From: Bacteroidales bacterium
GTDB taxonomy: Bacteria > Bacteroidota > Bacteroidia > Bacteroidales > UBA932
Direction of reading: 5' to 3'
NCBI GenBank assembly: GCA_017458145.1
Contig: JAFTGA010000019.1
Coordinates: 1 to 64,000 of the forward strand
DNA: 64,000 nt
This document shows positions 16,548 through 26,326 of the stretch, piece by piece. The notes beneath the pieces were generated by a model, which saw only the letters and a program-made list of their open reading frames with translations, ran no database searches and had not been told where the DNA came from. A program made the translations under genes and the position numbers. Positions within the stretch are counted from its first letter, which is position 1; each line of letters opens with the position of its first letter.

Positions 16548-19500
16548 TTATCGCAACTTGCTCAATATACCGTGTGCATCCTTGAGGGAAGGTACGCCGC
16601 GGACCACGATTTTGAGTTTGTTCTCGGTCTGCTTGAGTTCGTAACGCGGCATCGCGGCCGTCTTTTCCAGGATGGTGGAGAAGGTCTGCGATTTATAGTA
16701 GGGGGACATCGGATTCGCGATGAAAAACGCAATCATCAGCCCGTTCTTCACGATGATCTTTTCGAACCCGAGTGCCGCGCCGAGATTGCGGATCTTGACC
16801 ACCTCGAAGAGGTTGCTGATTTCCGCCGGGAAGGTGCCGAAACGGTCTGAAAGCTGCGTCGCAAAACGGTCGATTTCCTTGTCGGAAGACATGGCGTCGA
16901 TGGTGCGGTAGATGCGGATTTTTTCCGCCGTGATGTCGATATAATCGTCCGGGATCATGGCCGGTTGGTCCGTTTCTATCGTGCATTCCGTCAAGAATTT
17001 GCCCCGGTCTGTCCTGGCCACGATGCCCGTCTCCACGCCCAGTTCCTCCATCGCCTCCGCCAGGATCTTCTGGTAGGTCTCGAATCCCATGTCCGTGATG
17101 AATCCGCTCTGTTCGGCACCCAGCAGGTTGCCGGCGCCGCGGATGTCCAGGTCCTGCATGGCGATGTTGAATCCGCTGCCCAGGTCTGAGAACTCTTCGA
17201 TCGCCTTGAGCCGCCGCCGGGCTTCGTCGGTGATGCTGACCAGCGGGGGGACGATCAGGTAGCAGAATGCCTTCTTGTTGGAGCGGCCCACGCGCCCGCG
17301 CAGCTGATGCAGGTCGCTCAGGCCGAAGTTCTGCGCCTGGTTGATCAGGATCGTGTTGGCGTTCGGGATGTCCAGCCCGTTCTCGATCAGGGTCGTGCAG
17401 AGCATCATGTCGTAGTCTCCCCGGATGAAGTCCAGCATCTTGGCTTCCAATTCCCTGGCTTCCATCTGTCCGTGCGCCACACAGATTTTCATATCCGGAA
17501 TCAGCCGGTGCAGGATGTCGTGGATGGCCGGGAGTTCTTCCACCTTGTTGTGCAGGAAGAAGACCTGCCCGCCGCGGTTCAGCTCGTAATTGATGATGCT
17601 GCGGATCTCCCGCTCGTCGAACAGGATGATCTCCGTCTGGACAGGAATGCGGTTGGGCGGCGGTGTGTTGATGATGCTGAGGTCGCGCGCGCCCAGCAGG
17701 GAGAACTGCAGGGTGCGGGGAATCGGGGTGGCCGTCAGCGTCAGCGTGTCCACGGATGCCTTGATCTCGCGGAGTTTCTCTTTGGCGGACACGCCGAATT
17801 TCTGCTCCTCGTCGATGATGAGCAGCCCCAGGTCGTGAAAGACAAATTCCTTTCCCAGAATCTTGTGCGTGCCGATCAGAATATCGATCTGCCCTTCCTT
17901 CAGCCGTTTCTTGATGTCTGAAATCTCCTTCGCGGTGCGCAGCCGGCTGACATATTCGATGTTGCAGGGAAGGTTCTGCAGGCGCTGCCTGAACGTATTG
18001 AAATGCTGCAGCGCCAGGATGGTGGTCGGCACGAGGACGGCTACCTGCTTGCTGTCACAGACGGCCTTGAAGGCCGCCCGGACGGCGATTTCAGTCTTTC
18101 CGAAGCCCACGTCGCCGCAGATCAGACGGTCCATCGGGCAATTGTCCTCCATGTCGCGCTTGACCGCCGCGGTGGCCGTCTCCTGGTCAGGAGTATCTTC
18201 GAACATGAAAGAAGACTCCAACTCCTCCTGGAGATAGGTATCCGCGGAGAAAGCGAATCCCTTGGATGCGCGGCGCTTTGCATACAGTTGGATCAAATCC
18301 TTCGCGATGTCCTTGACCTTGGATTTGGCATTGTATTTCAGCGTAGTCCAGGTCTTCGATCCAAGTTTGTTGATCTTGGGCGGCTCGCCGTCACGCGACC
18401 GGAAACGGGAAATCTTGTGCAAGGCATGCACGGACACGAATACCACGTCGCCGTCCTTGTAGGTGATCTTCACCACTTCCTTCATCCGCCCGTAATCGTC
18501 GCGCAAACGCACCAGGCCGCCGAATATCCCCACGCCGTGGTCGATATGCACGACATAATCCCCGATGTTGAAGGAGTTGAGGTCGTTGATGGTCAGCTGC
18601 TCGTTCTTCTCCACGGTCCGCCGGATGCTGACACGGTGGAAGCGGTCGAAAATCTCGTGGTCCGAATAGCAGCAGATCCTGTCCTGATGGTCGATGAATC
18701 CGTTATGAAGATTCTTCCCGGCGACGAAATGCGGCTGCAGGCCACCGTTCTGCGAGAGAATGGATTTTATGCGTTCCAGTTGGGAATTCTTCTCTCCATA
18801 GATATACACCTCGTAGCCGGATTCCCGCCGGCTGCGGATGTCTTCCGTCAGAAGTTCGAAATTCTTGTTGAAAGACGGCTGAGGGGCAATCTGGAAAGAT
18901 ACCTGACCGTCTCCCGTATAGGAGAGCGGAGTGTCGATATAGATATGCTGGAATCCCTGCAGGTGCACAAAGAAAGGCTCTTTGGAATACATATCCGAAG
19001 AGTCCAGCCAGACACGGGTGCCCGCAGGGAATATCGAAGCGATGTTCTGTCCCGACGAAACGCCGCTGCTGACCACATCCGAAATGATGTCTGCGTGCTC
19101 CACTTCTTCTTTGGACAACTGGGAATTGCAGTCGAAGGTGTGAATGTCTTCGATTTCGTTGCCCCAGAACGAGATTCGATAGGGATAATTGTCTGAAAAA
19201 GAGAAGATGTCCACGATCGATCCGCGGATTGCATACTGGCCGGGAGAAGATACGAAATCCACCCGCTCAAAGCCCTGGGACGACAGGATCCCGATGATCT
19301 CTTCGTGGGAGTGTTCATCCCCTTTTCTTATGGAGAATACGGCTTTCTGAATCGTGTCGGTCGCCGGTATTTCTTCGGCCAGTGCCTCCGGATAAGACAC
19401 GATGATCAGCGGACGGACGCCTTCGTCCGCCGCCAGCAGCTGTCCGATGGCAGCCGTCCGCTGCACACCCAACGAAGATTTATAATTGCTGCGCTCCACG

Positions 19501-19736
19501 CTCCTGCCCGATTCAGGCAGGAAAAACACGCTGTCTCCCTCAAATAAATGATACAGATCCGCCGTGCAGTACTCGGCCGCTTCCTGATTCGGCAGGATCA
19601 CGATATGAACCCCGTCCCGGGCCACCTGGCTCAGCACAAACCAGCGCGCGGACAAAAAGAGCCCCCGACAGAATACATCCTTTCCGGAATGTATCCCGTC
19701 ACGCAGGAGTTCGGACGATTTTGAACTTATTAACAT
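16548..19736 (-). CDS. mfd: Transcription-repair coupling factor
   Basis: Mfd is a DNA translocase that removes stalled RNA polymerase and recruits UvrA for nucleotide excision repair. The 1062-aa protein has the UvrB-homology region at the N-terminus (for example FLPESGRSVE and GQYAIRGSIVDIF). The RNA polymerase interaction domain follows around residues 395-470, with the Tudor-like segment GDYVVHIDHGVGIFGG. The RecG-like motor then shows Walker A GDVGFGKTE, Walker B IIDEEQKFG and the motif TATPIPRTL, and the C-terminal TRCF domain closes the protein. The start at 19736 gives a slightly short protein, as is usual in Bacteroidota. It heads the minus-strand run and diverges from ruvB. Confidence 0.97.
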   Translation of the reverse strand: MLISSKSSELLRDGIHSGKDVFCRGLFLSARWFVLSQVARDGVHIVILPNQEAAEYCTADLYHLFEGDSVFFLPESGRSVERSNYKSSLGVQRTAAIGQLLAADEGVRPLIIVSYPEALAEEIPATDTIQKAVFSIRKGDEHSHEEIIGILSSQGFERVDFVSSPGQYAIRGSIVDIFSFSDNYPYRISFWGNEIEDIHTFDCNSQLSKEEVEHADIISDVVSSGVSSGQNIASIFPAGTRVWLDSSDMYSKEPFFVHLQGFQHIYIDTPLSYTGDGQVSFQIAPQPSFNKNFELLTEDIRSRRESGYEVYIYGEKNSQLERIKSILSQNGGLQPHFVAGKNLHNGFIDHQDRICCYSDHEIFDRFHRVSIRRTVEKNEQLTINDLNSFNIGDYVVHIDHGVGIFGGLVRLRDDYGRMKEVVKITYKDGDVVFVSVHALHKISRFRSRDGEPPKINKLGSKTWTTLKYNAKSKVKDIAKDLIQLYAKRRASKGFAFSADTYLQEELESSFMFEDTPDQETATAAVKRDMEDNCPMDRLICGDVGFGKTEIAVRAAFKAVCDSKQVAVLVPTTILALQHFNTFRQRLQNLPCNIEYVSRLRTAKEISDIKKRLKEGQIDILIGTHKILGKEFVFHDLGLLIIDEEQKFGVSAKEKLREIKASVDTLTLTATPIPRTLQFSLLGARDLSIINTPPPNRIPVQTEIILFDEREIRSIINYELNRGGQVFFLHNKVEELPAIHDILHRLIPDMKICVAHGQMEARELEAKMLDFIRGDYDMMLCTTLIENGLDIPNANTILINQAQNFGLSDLHQLRGRVGRSNKKAFCYLIVPPLVSITDEARRRLKAIEEFSDLGSGFNIAMQDLDIRGAGNLLGAEQSGFITDMGFETYQKILAEAMEELGVETGIVARTDRGKFLTECTIETDQPAMIPDDYIDITAEKIRIYRTIDAMSSDKEIDRFATQLSDRFGTFPAEISNLFEVVKIRNLGAALGFEKIIVKNGLMIAFFIANPMSPYYKSQTFSTILEKTAAMPRYELKQTENKLKIVVRGVPSLKDAHGILSKLR

Positions 19737-19993
19737 TCGTCACTAAAAACCGGTTCAAAAGCATGTTGAAAACCTGTTCAAATGCTTTTCCGGACGGTGG
19801 ACAAAAACCGGCGGAAGGTTTTCAACACATGAAAAAACAGGGTATCAACAGACTTTTTAACTTTTAGTTCTATTCTCAATAATTTAATTTACAAACACTT
19901 GATTGTATTATCAACATTTCAACAAGCGTAAATAAAACATCAAATTATCAAAATAAAAGAACTATATTTGTATTCTAAATGTAATCGACTTCC
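19737..19993. other. AT-rich intergenic region with DnaA-box-like 9-mers (possible oriC)
   Basis: This gap between divergent mfd and ruvB contains several copies of TTWTCAACA, one mismatch from the DnaA box TTATCCACA: 19764-19772 (reverse orientation), 19819-19827, 19908-19916, and near-matches at 19842-19850 (GTATCAACA) and 19916-19924 (ATTTCAACA). From about 19850 to 19980 the sequence is strikingly AT-rich in a GC-rich genome, as expected of an unwinding element. Genes to the left are mainly on minus and those to the right mainly on plus, and mnmG (gidA), often near origins, lies 6 kb away. I could not compute a cumulative skew, so this is a candidate only. Confidence 0.35.
19963..19970 (+). 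promoter_or_regulatory. Candidate -7 promoter box of ruvB
   Basis: TATATTTG matches TAnnTTTG and lies 23 bases before the ruvB ATG at 19994. No clear -33 TTTG is seen. Confidence 0.5.
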
Positions 19994-21016
19994 ATGCCAG
20001 ATTTCGACCCACATAACACAAACGACGGCAAAGATAAGGATTTAGACGGAATTATCCGGCCCCAGGAGTTGGAAGATTTCACGGGTCAGGGAGAAATTGT
20101 CTCCCGGCTCCGGATCTACATCCAGGCAGCCAAGATGCGCGGTGAGTCTCTGGACCACACTTTGTTCCATGGTCCTCCGGGCCTTGGCAAGACCACGCTC
20201 GCGCATATTATCGCCAATGAGATGGGGGTCAACATGAAGATTACGTCAGGCCCGGTGCTCGACCGGCCCGGCGATCTGGCCGGGCTGCTGACTTCGCTGG
20301 AGACGGGCGATGTGCTGTTCATCGACGAGATCCACCGCCTCTCTCCGGAGGTCGAGGAGTACCTCTATTCCGCAATGGAGGATTATGTGATCGATATCAT
20401 GATCGACAAGGGGCCTGGAGCCCGGTCGGTCCGCATTTCCCTCAATCCCTTCACGCTCGTGGGCGCGACCACCCGCGCGGGTCTGCTGACGGCGCCGCTG
20501 CGGGCCCGGTTCGGCATCACCGAAGGGCTGGAATATTATGATACGGCGGACCTGGTTCGCATTGTCACGCGCAGTGCCGGCATTCTCCAGGTGGAGATCG
20601 AGCCGGAGGCGGCGAAGGAGATAGCCCTGCGCAGCCGCGGCACGCCGCGTATCGCCAATTCGCTGCTGCGCCGCGTACGGGACTTCGCCCAGGTGATGGG
20701 CGACGGACATATCGACCTGAAGATTGCGCGCTATGCGCTGGACAAGCTCAATATTGACAAACGCGGCCTGGATGCCATCGACAACAAGATACTCCGTACG
20801 ATCATCTCTACCTTCAAGGGAGGCCCCGTTGGTGCCAATACGCTGGCGACGGCGATCGGCGAGGACCAGGGGACGTATGAGGAAGTCTATGAGCCGTTCC
20901 TGATCAAGGAAGGGTTCATCGTCCGCACGCAGCGCGGCCGCGTGGCGACGGAACTGTCGTACACGCACCTGGGGCTGGATCCGTATCAGAACAACGCCGC
21001 CGGCTCGCTTTTTTGA
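19994..21016 (+). CDS. ruvB: Holliday junction branch-migration helicase RuvB
   Basis: RuvB is the hexameric AAA+ motor that, with RuvA, drives branch migration of Holliday junctions. The 340-aa protein has an N-terminal [13 protein letters not shown], then Walker [12 protein letters not shown] (about residues 59-69) and Walker [11 protein letters not shown] (about residues 107-116). Sensor 1 [18 protein letters not shown] follows, and the winged-helix domain begins near residue 255, including TQRGRVAT. Length is normal. ruvA lies 7 kb away on the opposite strand. ruvB starts a plus-strand run and lies 31 bases before frdA. Confidence 0.98.
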   Translation: MPDFDPHNTNDGKDKDLDGIIRPQELEDFTGQGEIVSRLRIYIQAAKMRGESLDHTLFHGPPGLGKTTLAHIIANEMGVNMKITSGPVLDRPGDLAGLLTSLETGDVLFIDEIHRLSPEVEEYLYSAMEDYVIDIMIDKGPGARSVRISLNPFTLVGATTRAGLLTAPLRARFGITEGLEYYDTADLVRIVTRSAGILQVEIEPEAAKEIALRSRGTPRIANSLLRRVRDFAQVMGDGHIDLKIARYALDKLNIDKRGLDAIDNKILRTIISTFKGGPVGANTLATAIGEDQGTYEEVYEPFLIKEGFIVRTQRGRVATELSYTHLGLDPYQNNAAGSLF

Positions 21017-21047
21017 GTAAAGTAACAATATATACAAACACCTAACC

Positions 21048-22994
21048 ATGTCAGACAAGTTTAATTCTAAAATTCCTGCAGGACCGCTTGAAAGCAAATG
21101 GACCCGCCGCAAGTCGGAGATCCGTCTCGTGAGTCCGAACAACAAGAGAAAACTTGAGATCATCGTGGTCGGTACGGGTCTCGGCGGAGCCTCCGCCGCC
21201 GCTTCCCTGGGCGAACTCGGCTACAATGTCAAGATTTTCTGCATCAGCGATTCCCCGCGCCGGGCGCACTCCATTGCCGCCCAGGGCGGTATCAATGCTG
21301 CCAAGAACTACCAGAACGACAACGATTCCGTCTATCGTCTGTTCTACGACACCATCAAGGGCGGTGACTACCGCTCCCGCGAGGCCAATGTCTACCGTCT
21401 GGCCGAGGTGAGTGCCGCGATCATCGACCAGTGCGTCGCACAGGGGATTCCTTTTGCCCGCGAGTATGGCGGATACCTGGCGAACCGTTCGTTCGGCGGC
21501 GTGCAGGTGAGCCGTACTTTCTATGCCCGCGGCCAAACCGGCCAGCAGCTTCTTCTCGGCGCCTATGCTTCCCTGAACAAGGAGATCGCCAACGGAACTG
21601 TCAAATCCTATCCGCGACACGAGATGCTTGATCTGGTGATCGTGAACGGCCAGGCGAAGGGTATCATTGCACGCAACCTGGTGACAGGCAAGCTGGAGCG
21701 CTTCGGTGCGCATGCCGTCGTGATTGCGACGGGCGGCTATGGCAACACGTATTTCCTGTCTACGAACGCCATGAACAGCAACGGCTCGGCCGCGATGCAG
21801 TGCTACCGCAAGGGCGCCTATTTCGGCAACCCGTGTTTCGCGCAGATCCATCCGACCTGTATCCCGGTCCACGGCGATCAGCAGTGCAAACTCACCCTGA
21901 TGAGCGAATCCCTGCGCAATGACGGCCGCATCTGGGTCCCGAAGAAGAAGGAGGACGTGGAGAAACTCCGCAAGCATCAGATCAAGGCCTCCCAGATTCC
22001 CGAGGAAGACCGCGACTACTACCTCGAGCGCCGCTACCCGGCTTTCGGCAATCTGGTCCCCCGCGACGTGGCTTCTCGCGCCGCGAAGGAGCGTTGCGAT
22101 GCCGGATTCGGTGTGAACGAGACCGGCAAGGCCGTGTATCTGGACTTTGCCGACGCCATCAAACGCCTGGGTCACCAGCGGGTCGCCGAGCGCTACGGCA
22201 ACCTGTTCGAGATGTATGAGAAGATCACGGCAAGTTCTCCCTGGGAGGAGCCGATGATGATCTATCCTGCCATCCACTATACAATGGGCGGTATCTGGGT
22301 AGATTATGACCTGCAGACCACCATTCCGGGCCTGTATGCCATCGGAGAGGCGAACTTCTCCGACCATGGCGGCAACCGCCTCGGCGCTTCGGCCCTGATG
22401 CAGGGTCTGGCGGACGGTTATTTCATCCTGCCGATTACGATCGGAGACTATCTTTCCCATAAGTTTGCCGAGCCCAAGACCGACGTCAATACGAAGGAAT
22501 TCGACGAGGCCGAGAAGGCCGTCCAGGCCCGTATCGACAGGCTCTTCGGAATCAAGGGCAAGGAGACGGTGGATTCCATCCACAAGCGCCTTGGCAACAT
22601 TATGTGGGACAATGTGGGCATGGCCCGGGACGAGGCCGGCCTGAAGAAAGCCATCTCCGAGATCAAGGCACTCAAGAAAGAATTCTATGAGAACGTCAAT
22701 GTGCCCGGCAGCCAGTTTGAATTCAATCAGGAGTTGGAGAAGGCCCTCCGCCTGGAGGACTTCTTCGATATTGGCGAACTGATGGCGCGCGACGCGCTGA
22801 ACCGCACCGAATCCTGCGGCGGCCATTTCCGTGTGGAGAGCCAGACGGAGGAGGGCGAAGCCAAGCGTGACGACGCCAATTTCATGTACGTATCCGCCTG
22901 GGAATACAAGGGCGAAGGCCAGGAGCCCGAGCTCCACAAGGAGCCGCTCAAGTATGAGTTTATCGAGGTGAAAACGAGAAATTACAAAGACTAA
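21048..22994 (+). CDS. frdA: Fumarate reductase/succinate dehydrogenase flavoprotein subunit
   Basis: The catalytic FAD subunit of the membrane quinol:fumarate reductase, which in anaerobic Bacteroidales produces succinate. The 648-aa protein shows the dinucleotide-binding motif [12 protein letters not shown] (about residues 40-51). The FAD-linking histidine region [11 protein letters not shown] follows, with H74 the expected covalent attachment site. Downstream come GGYGNTYF, the active-site region HPTCIPVHG...SESLRNDGR, and [16 protein letters not shown]. The length is typical of the Bacteroidota/epsilon-type enzyme. frdB follows after 5 bases. The cytochrome b subunit gene that usually precedes frdA in this phylum is absent; ruvB is there instead. 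Confidence 0.95.
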   Translation: MSDKFNSKIPAGPLESKWTRRKSEIRLVSPNNKRKLEIIVVGTGLGGASAAASLGELGYNVKIFCISDSPRRAHSIAAQGGINAAKNYQNDNDSVYRLFYDTIKGGDYRSREANVYRLAEVSAAIIDQCVAQGIPFAREYGGYLANRSFGGVQVSRTFYARGQTGQQLLLGAYASLNKEIANGTVKSYPRHEMLDLVIVNGQAKGIIARNLVTGKLERFGAHAVVIATGGYGNTYFLSTNAMNSNGSAAMQCYRKGAYFGNPCFAQIHPTCIPVHGDQQCKLTLMSESLRNDGRIWVPKKKEDVEKLRKHQIKASQIPEEDRDYYLERRYPAFGNLVPRDVASRAAKERCDAGFGVNETGKAVYLDFADAIKRLGHQRVAERYGNLFEMYEKITASSPWEEPMMIYPAIHYTMGGIWVDYDLQTTIPGLYAIGEANFSDHGGNRLGASALMQGLADGYFILPITIGDYLSHKFAEPKTDVNTKEFDEAEKAVQARIDRLFGIKGKETVDSIHKRLGNIMWDNVGMARDEAGLKKAISEIKALKKEFYENVNVPGSQFEFNQELEKALRLEDFFDIGELMARDALNRTESCGGHFRVESQTEEGEAKRDDANFMYVSAWEYKGEGQEPELHKEPLKYEFIEVKTRNYKD

Positions 22995-22999
22995 TCGAG

Positions 23000-23779
23000 A
23001 TGGAATTCAATCTGAAGATATGGCGTCAGAAGAACGCCAAGGCCAAAGGTCACTTTGAGACCTACCATATTGCCGGCATTGAGGAAGACGCCTCTTTCCT
23101 GGAGATGCTCGATATTCTCAATGAGCAGCTGATCCGTGAGGGTTGTGATCCCGTCGCGGTGGAGCGTGGCTGCCAGAGCAGCGGTCCTGTGTCTTTCGAC
23201 CACGACTGCCGCGAGGGCATCTGCGGTGCCTGTGGACTGTATATCGACGGTCGTGCCCACGGACCGGACAGCCATGTGACGACCTGCCAGCTTTTCATGC
23301 GTCATTTCAAGGACGGCGCCACCATCACGGTGGAGCCGTGGCGCAGTGCAGGTTTCCCGATCATTAAGGATCTTGTTGTAGATCGTTCCGCCTTCGACAA
23401 AATCCTTCAGGCCGGCGGATTCATTTCCGTCCGTACCGGTGCGGCCCAGGATGCCAATAATATCCTGATTTCGCATGACCGGGCCGAAGAGAGCATGGAT
23501 GCGGCCGCCTGCGTGGGATGCGGCGCTTGTGTAGCGACCTGCAAGAACGGTTCTGCGATGCTGTTCGTAGCCGCACGCGTCAGTTCCCTGGCCCTGCTGC
23601 CGCAGGGACGTCCTGAGGCACACCGCCGCGCCAAGGCGATGGTTGCCAAGATGGATGAACTGGGTTTCGGCAACTGTACGAATACGCGTGCCTGCGAGAT
23701 GGAGTGCCCGAAGGGCATCAACGTCTCCCACATCGCCCGCCTGAACCGCGAGTTCCTGAAGGCGAAGTTCTCCGACTAA
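23000..23779 (+). CDS. frdB: Fumarate reductase/succinate dehydrogenase iron-sulfur subunit
   Basis: This subunit passes electrons from the membrane quinol site to FrdA. The 259-aa protein has the plant-ferredoxin-like [2Fe-2S] ligands C70, C75, C78 and C96 ([10 protein letters not shown] and a later TTCQ). The two C-terminal cluster motifs [11 protein letters not shown] (C171, C174, C177, C181) and [14 protein letters not shown] (C226, C232, C236) follow. All expected cysteines are present. The 5-base gap from frdA shows co-transcription, and a strong hairpin follows the stop. No membrane-anchor subunit is encoded in this operon, so it must be elsewhere. Confidence 0.96.
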   Translation: MEFNLKIWRQKNAKAKGHFETYHIAGIEEDASFLEMLDILNEQLIREGCDPVAVERGCQSSGPVSFDHDCREGICGACGLYIDGRAHGPDSHVTTCQLFMRHFKDGATITVEPWRSAGFPIIKDLVVDRSAFDKILQAGGFISVRTGAAQDANNILISHDRAEESMDAAACVGCGACVATCKNGSAMLFVAARVSSLALLPQGRPEAHRRAKAMVAKMDELGFGNCTNTRACEMECPKGINVSHIARLNREFLKAKFSD

Positions 23780-23786
23780 ATTCCCG

Positions 23787-23831
23787 GTCCGGACTTGATG
23801 TCCGTCATTCCGGACCTGATCCGGAATCTAT
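23787..23831. repeat. REP-like extragenic palindrome
   Basis: After frdB the sequence contains two related segments, GTCCGGACTTGATGTCCG and ATTCCGGACCTGATCCGGAAT. The second is a palindrome with 8-base arms around CCTGA (about 23808-23828). This composition resembles short repetitive extragenic palindromes found in many genomes. I see only this copy in the window, so repetitiveness is inferred. Confidence 0.4.
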
Positions 23832-23867
23832 TAATAAAGGCTGCAAAATCACTTGCAGCCTTTATTA
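23832..23867. terminator. Bidirectional terminator between frdB and hflX
   Basis: A perfect 15-base stem (23832-23846 with 23853-23867) with a 6-base loop lies between the convergent frdB and hflX genes. A- and T-rich flanks on both sides would let it end transcription from either strand. Confidence 0.85.
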
Positions 23868-23870
23868 ATA

Positions 23871-25055
23871 TTACCAGAGGAAGTTGTTGAAAGGATAACG
23901 TCCGGCGTGGATTTCCGCGACCATTTTATAAATGTCGTCGCGGAGTTTTTCTATATTTTCCTTCTTGATCGCCGAGATGAAAATACAGGGTATTTTGCGT
24001 CCGCTGATCCATTTGTATTTGACTTCGTCCAGGGAGAAATTCTTTTCAGTCTTGGGCTCCAGGGAGAACTCGTCGTAGGGTTCGTAGATATAGGCATCCG
24101 TCTTGTTGAAGACGACATAGACGGGTTTGTCCGCAGCGGAAATGTCTTTGAGCGTCTTGTCCACTACCTCCATCTGTTCTTCATAATCCGGATGGGAGAT
24201 GTCCACGACATGGACCAGAATGTCGGCTTCCCGCACTTCATCCAGGGTGCTCTTGAAGGCTTCGATGAGTTGGGTAGGTAGTTTCCGTATAAAGCCGACA
24301 GTGTCGCTGAGCAGGAAGGGGACGTTGCCGATGACGACTTTGCGGACTGTCGTGTCCAAGGTGGCAAACAGTTTGTTCTCTGCGAAGACATCCGATTTGG
24401 ACAGCAGATTCATCAGCGTGGACTTTCCTACATTGGTGTATCCGACCAGCGAAAGTCGCACCAACTGGCCGCGGTTGCCGCGCTGGGTGGCCATCTGGCG
24501 GTCTATTTTCTTGAGTTCTTCCTTCAGTTTGGAGATGCGCTCGCGTACGATGCGGCGGTCCACTTCAATCTGGGTTTCACCCATACCGCCGCGCGTTCCC
24601 ATGCCGCCGCGTTGCCGCTCCAGGTGGGTCCACATGCCCGCGAGGCGGGGGAGCATGTAGTTGTATCGGGCCAGCTCGACCTGCGTCTTTGCGTAGGCCG
24701 TCTGGGCGCGCTGGGAGAAGATTTCGAGGATCAGGCTTGTGCGGTCGATGACTGCGGATGTCTTGATGATTTTCTCAATGTTGCGCTGTTGCATCCCAGT
24801 CAGTTCATCATCGAAGATGACATAGTCTATGCAGTTTTCCTCGCAATAGTCGGCAATTTCCTTGAGTTTCCCGCTCCGGATATAGGTAGCTTTGTCCGGC
24901 CGGTCCACCCGCTGGACAAATTTCTTGTCGCCTACCGCACCGGCCGTTTCCGCCAGGAACTGCAGTTCTTCCAGGTATTCGTAGATTTTGCGCTCGTCAT
25001 CATCCTGTTTGATGATGCCGACGAAGACTGCTTTTTCTTCTTTTTTATTATCCAT
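23871..25055 (-). CDS. hflX: Ribosome-associated GTPase HflX
   Basis: HflX is a GTPase that splits stalled or heat-damaged ribosomes. The 394-aa protein has the HflX N-terminal domain. A coiled region follows with the family hallmark LERQRGGMGTRGGMGETQIEVDRR split over about residues 145-170. The G domain contains GYTNVGKSTLMN (P-loop), DTVGFIRKLP (G3, with the family-typical FIRKLP) and VFNKTDAY (G4). A short C-terminal domain follows. Length is normal. It converges with frdB and starts 57 bases downstream of the tonB-like gene, from which it is separated by a hairpin. Confidence 0.96.
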   Translation of the reverse strand: MDNKKEEKAVFVGIIKQDDDERKIYEYLEELQFLAETAGAVGDKKFVQRVDRPDKATYIRSGKLKEIADYCEENCIDYVIFDDELTGMQQRNIEKIIKTSAVIDRTSLILEIFSQRAQTAYAKTQVELARYNYMLPRLAGMWTHLERQRGGMGTRGGMGETQIEVDRRIVRERISKLKEELKKIDRQMATQRGNRGQLVRLSLVGYTNVGKSTLMNLLSKSDVFAENKLFATLDTTVRKVVIGNVPFLLSDTVGFIRKLPTQLIEAFKSTLDEVREADILVHVVDISHPDYEEQMEVVDKTLKDISAADKPVYVVFNKTDAYIYEPYDEFSLEPKTEKNFSLDEVKYKWISGRKIPCIFISAIKKENIEKLRDDIYKMVAEIHAGRYPFNNFLW

Positions 25056-25063
25056 TTCAATCG

Positions 25064-25094
25064 AAAAAAGGCCATCCGCATACGGACGGCCTTT
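25064..25094 (-). terminator. Hairpin terminator after the TonB-family gene
   Basis: An inverted repeat of AAAGGCC-type arms around CATA (arms about 25066-25079 and 25084-25094) is followed on the minus strand by a T run. It lies between the stop of the TonB-family gene and the start of hflX. Confidence 0.7.
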
Positions 25095-25112
25095 GTTAAG
25101 TCTATCGCTGTA

Positions 25113-25802
25113 TTATCGCAGCTGGAAGATCACAGGGAACTGGTAAGTCACCTTGACGGCGCGGTCACGCTGCTTGCCGGGCGTCCACTTCGGGGAGCTC
25201 TGGATCACGCGGAGAGCTTCCTTGTCCAGGGAAGGATCTACACCACGGAGGATCTTCACGTCGGAGACGGTGCCGTTCGGATTCACGGTGAACTGGACCA
25301 TGACACGGCCGGACACACCGTTTTCCTTGGCGATCTCAGGATATTCGAGATGCTGGGACACCCACTTGGAGAAGGTGTTGGCATCACCGCCCTGGAACTT
25401 CGGCTTCTCCTCGACGAGGGCGAACGGAATAGCTTCCTCCTCGACAACTTCTTCCTGAACTTCCTCTACATAGTCCATAATCTCTACACCGAGGTTCGAG
25501 TCGTCCTCCAGGTTGAGGATGTTGTCATCGACCTTGATGTTGTCATCGACGATATCGATCTGGTCGGAGAGGATAGGAATTTTCGGTGCCTCAGGGGGCG
25601 GCGGAGGAGTATCCTGCGTAATCGGGATAATTTCTTCCTCGATGAGTTCGGTGGGTTGATCATCGAACACGCTGGCAGTCTTCTCGCTGGTTTTCCACTC
25701 GAATGCACCGATGGTAATCAGGAGGGACAAGACTAAACCAAACTCGACAAACAAGAGTTTCTTGTTGTTCAGATCAGCTTTGGGTGATTTCTTGACTTCC
25801 AT
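25113..25802 (-). CDS. tonB: TonB-family energy-transducing protein
   Basis: A 229-aa TonB-like protein expected to couple the proton-motive force to outer membrane (SusCD-type) transporters. A short cytoplasmic N-terminus leads to one transmembrane helix (about 15-34), then a proline- and acid-rich periplasmic linker (for example DTPPPPPEAPKIP, followed by an Asp/Glu-rich stretch). The C-terminal TonB domain from about residue 150 includes YPEIAKENGVSGRVMVQFTV and KWTPGKQRDRAVKV. This domain form is the common Bacteroidota TonB. A TATCTTTG box lies upstream, diverging from ybeY. No exbB/exbD is adjacent. Confidence 0.9.
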   Translation of the reverse strand: MEVKKSPKADLNNKKLLFVEFGLVLSLLITIGAFEWKTSEKTASVFDDQPTELIEEEIIPITQDTPPPPPEAPKIPILSDQIDIVDDNIKVDDNILNLEDDSNLGVEIMDYVEEVQEEVVEEEAIPFALVEEKPKFQGGDANTFSKWVSQHLEYPEIAKENGVSGRVMVQFTVNPNGTVSDVKILRGVDPSLDKEALRVIQSSPKWTPGKQRDRAVKVTYQFPVIFQLR

Positions 25803-25834
25803 ATTCTGTGGTTATTAATAATCCGTTCGAGTTT

Positions 25835-25842
25835 CAAAGATA
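25835..25842 (-). promoter_or_regulatory. Candidate -7 promoter box of the TonB-family gene
   Basis: On the minus strand this reads TATCTTTG (TAnnTTTG consensus), 32 bases before the ATG at 25802. Confidence 0.55.
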
Positions 25843-25884
25843 GAAATATTTATTTTTAAATCCAATTTTTTAATTTAATAGATG

Positions 25885-25892
25885 TAAATTTG
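25885..25892 (+). promoter_or_regulatory. Candidate -7 promoter box of ybeY-mnmG
   Basis: TAAATTTG matches TAnnTTTG and lies 14 bases before the ybeY ATG, inside an AT-rich stretch. It forms a divergent pair with the box at 25835-25842. Confidence 0.55.
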
Positions 25893-25906
25893 CAAAAAAA
25901 TCGGCT

Positions 25907-26326
25907 ATGATACGCTATTTCCAGGAGGATATCCGTTTTGAACTGAAGCAGAAGATGCAGAACAACCGCTGGCTGAAAATGGTGGCCGGGAGCGAAATGC
26001 GTCGCATCGGCAACATCAATATCATTTTCTGTTCTGACAACTATATTCTGGATGTGAATATGCGCTATCTCCAGCACGATTACTTCACGGATATCATCAC
26101 GTTTGACTATTGTGAGAAGGATATCCTGTCCGGGGATCTTTTCATCAGCATCGATTCTGTGCGCGAAAATGCCCTTTTCTACGGGACGGACTTCGCAGAT
26201 GAGTTGAACCGTGTGATGGTGCACGGCGTTCTCCATCTGATCGGGTATGACGATCACACGGAGGAGGAGATCAAAACGATGCGCGGGAAAGAGAATTATT
26301 ATCTTCAGATGAAAGCTTCCCTGTGA
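25907..26326 (+). CDS. ybeY: Endoribonuclease YbeY (16S rRNA maturation)
   Basis: YbeY is a zinc-dependent single-strand endoribonuclease involved in 16S rRNA 3'-end maturation and ribosome quality control. The 139-aa protein carries the diagnostic metal site [12 protein letters not shown] near residues 105-116, preceded by the conserved [11 protein letters not shown]. Length is typical. Its TGA overlaps the mnmG start (ATGA-type overlap), so the two are translationally coupled. Both act in RNA maturation. Confidence 0.95.
   Translation: MIRYFQEDIRFELKQKMQNNRWLKMVAGSEMRRIGNINIIFCSDNYILDVNMRYLQHDYFTDIITFDYCEKDILSGDLFISIDSVRENALFYGTDFADELNRVMVHGVLHLIGYDDHTEEEIKTMRGKENYYLQMKASL

Noticed and set aside
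19737..19993. GC-skew change as support for an origin
   Set aside because: Sampled lines show the G/C balance follows the coding strand (coding strands tend to be C-rich), so no replication skew could be read by eye.
25056..25112. Possible small RNA between hflX and the TonB-family gene
   Set aside because: The stem-loop with a T run is fully explained as the terminator of the TonB-family gene.
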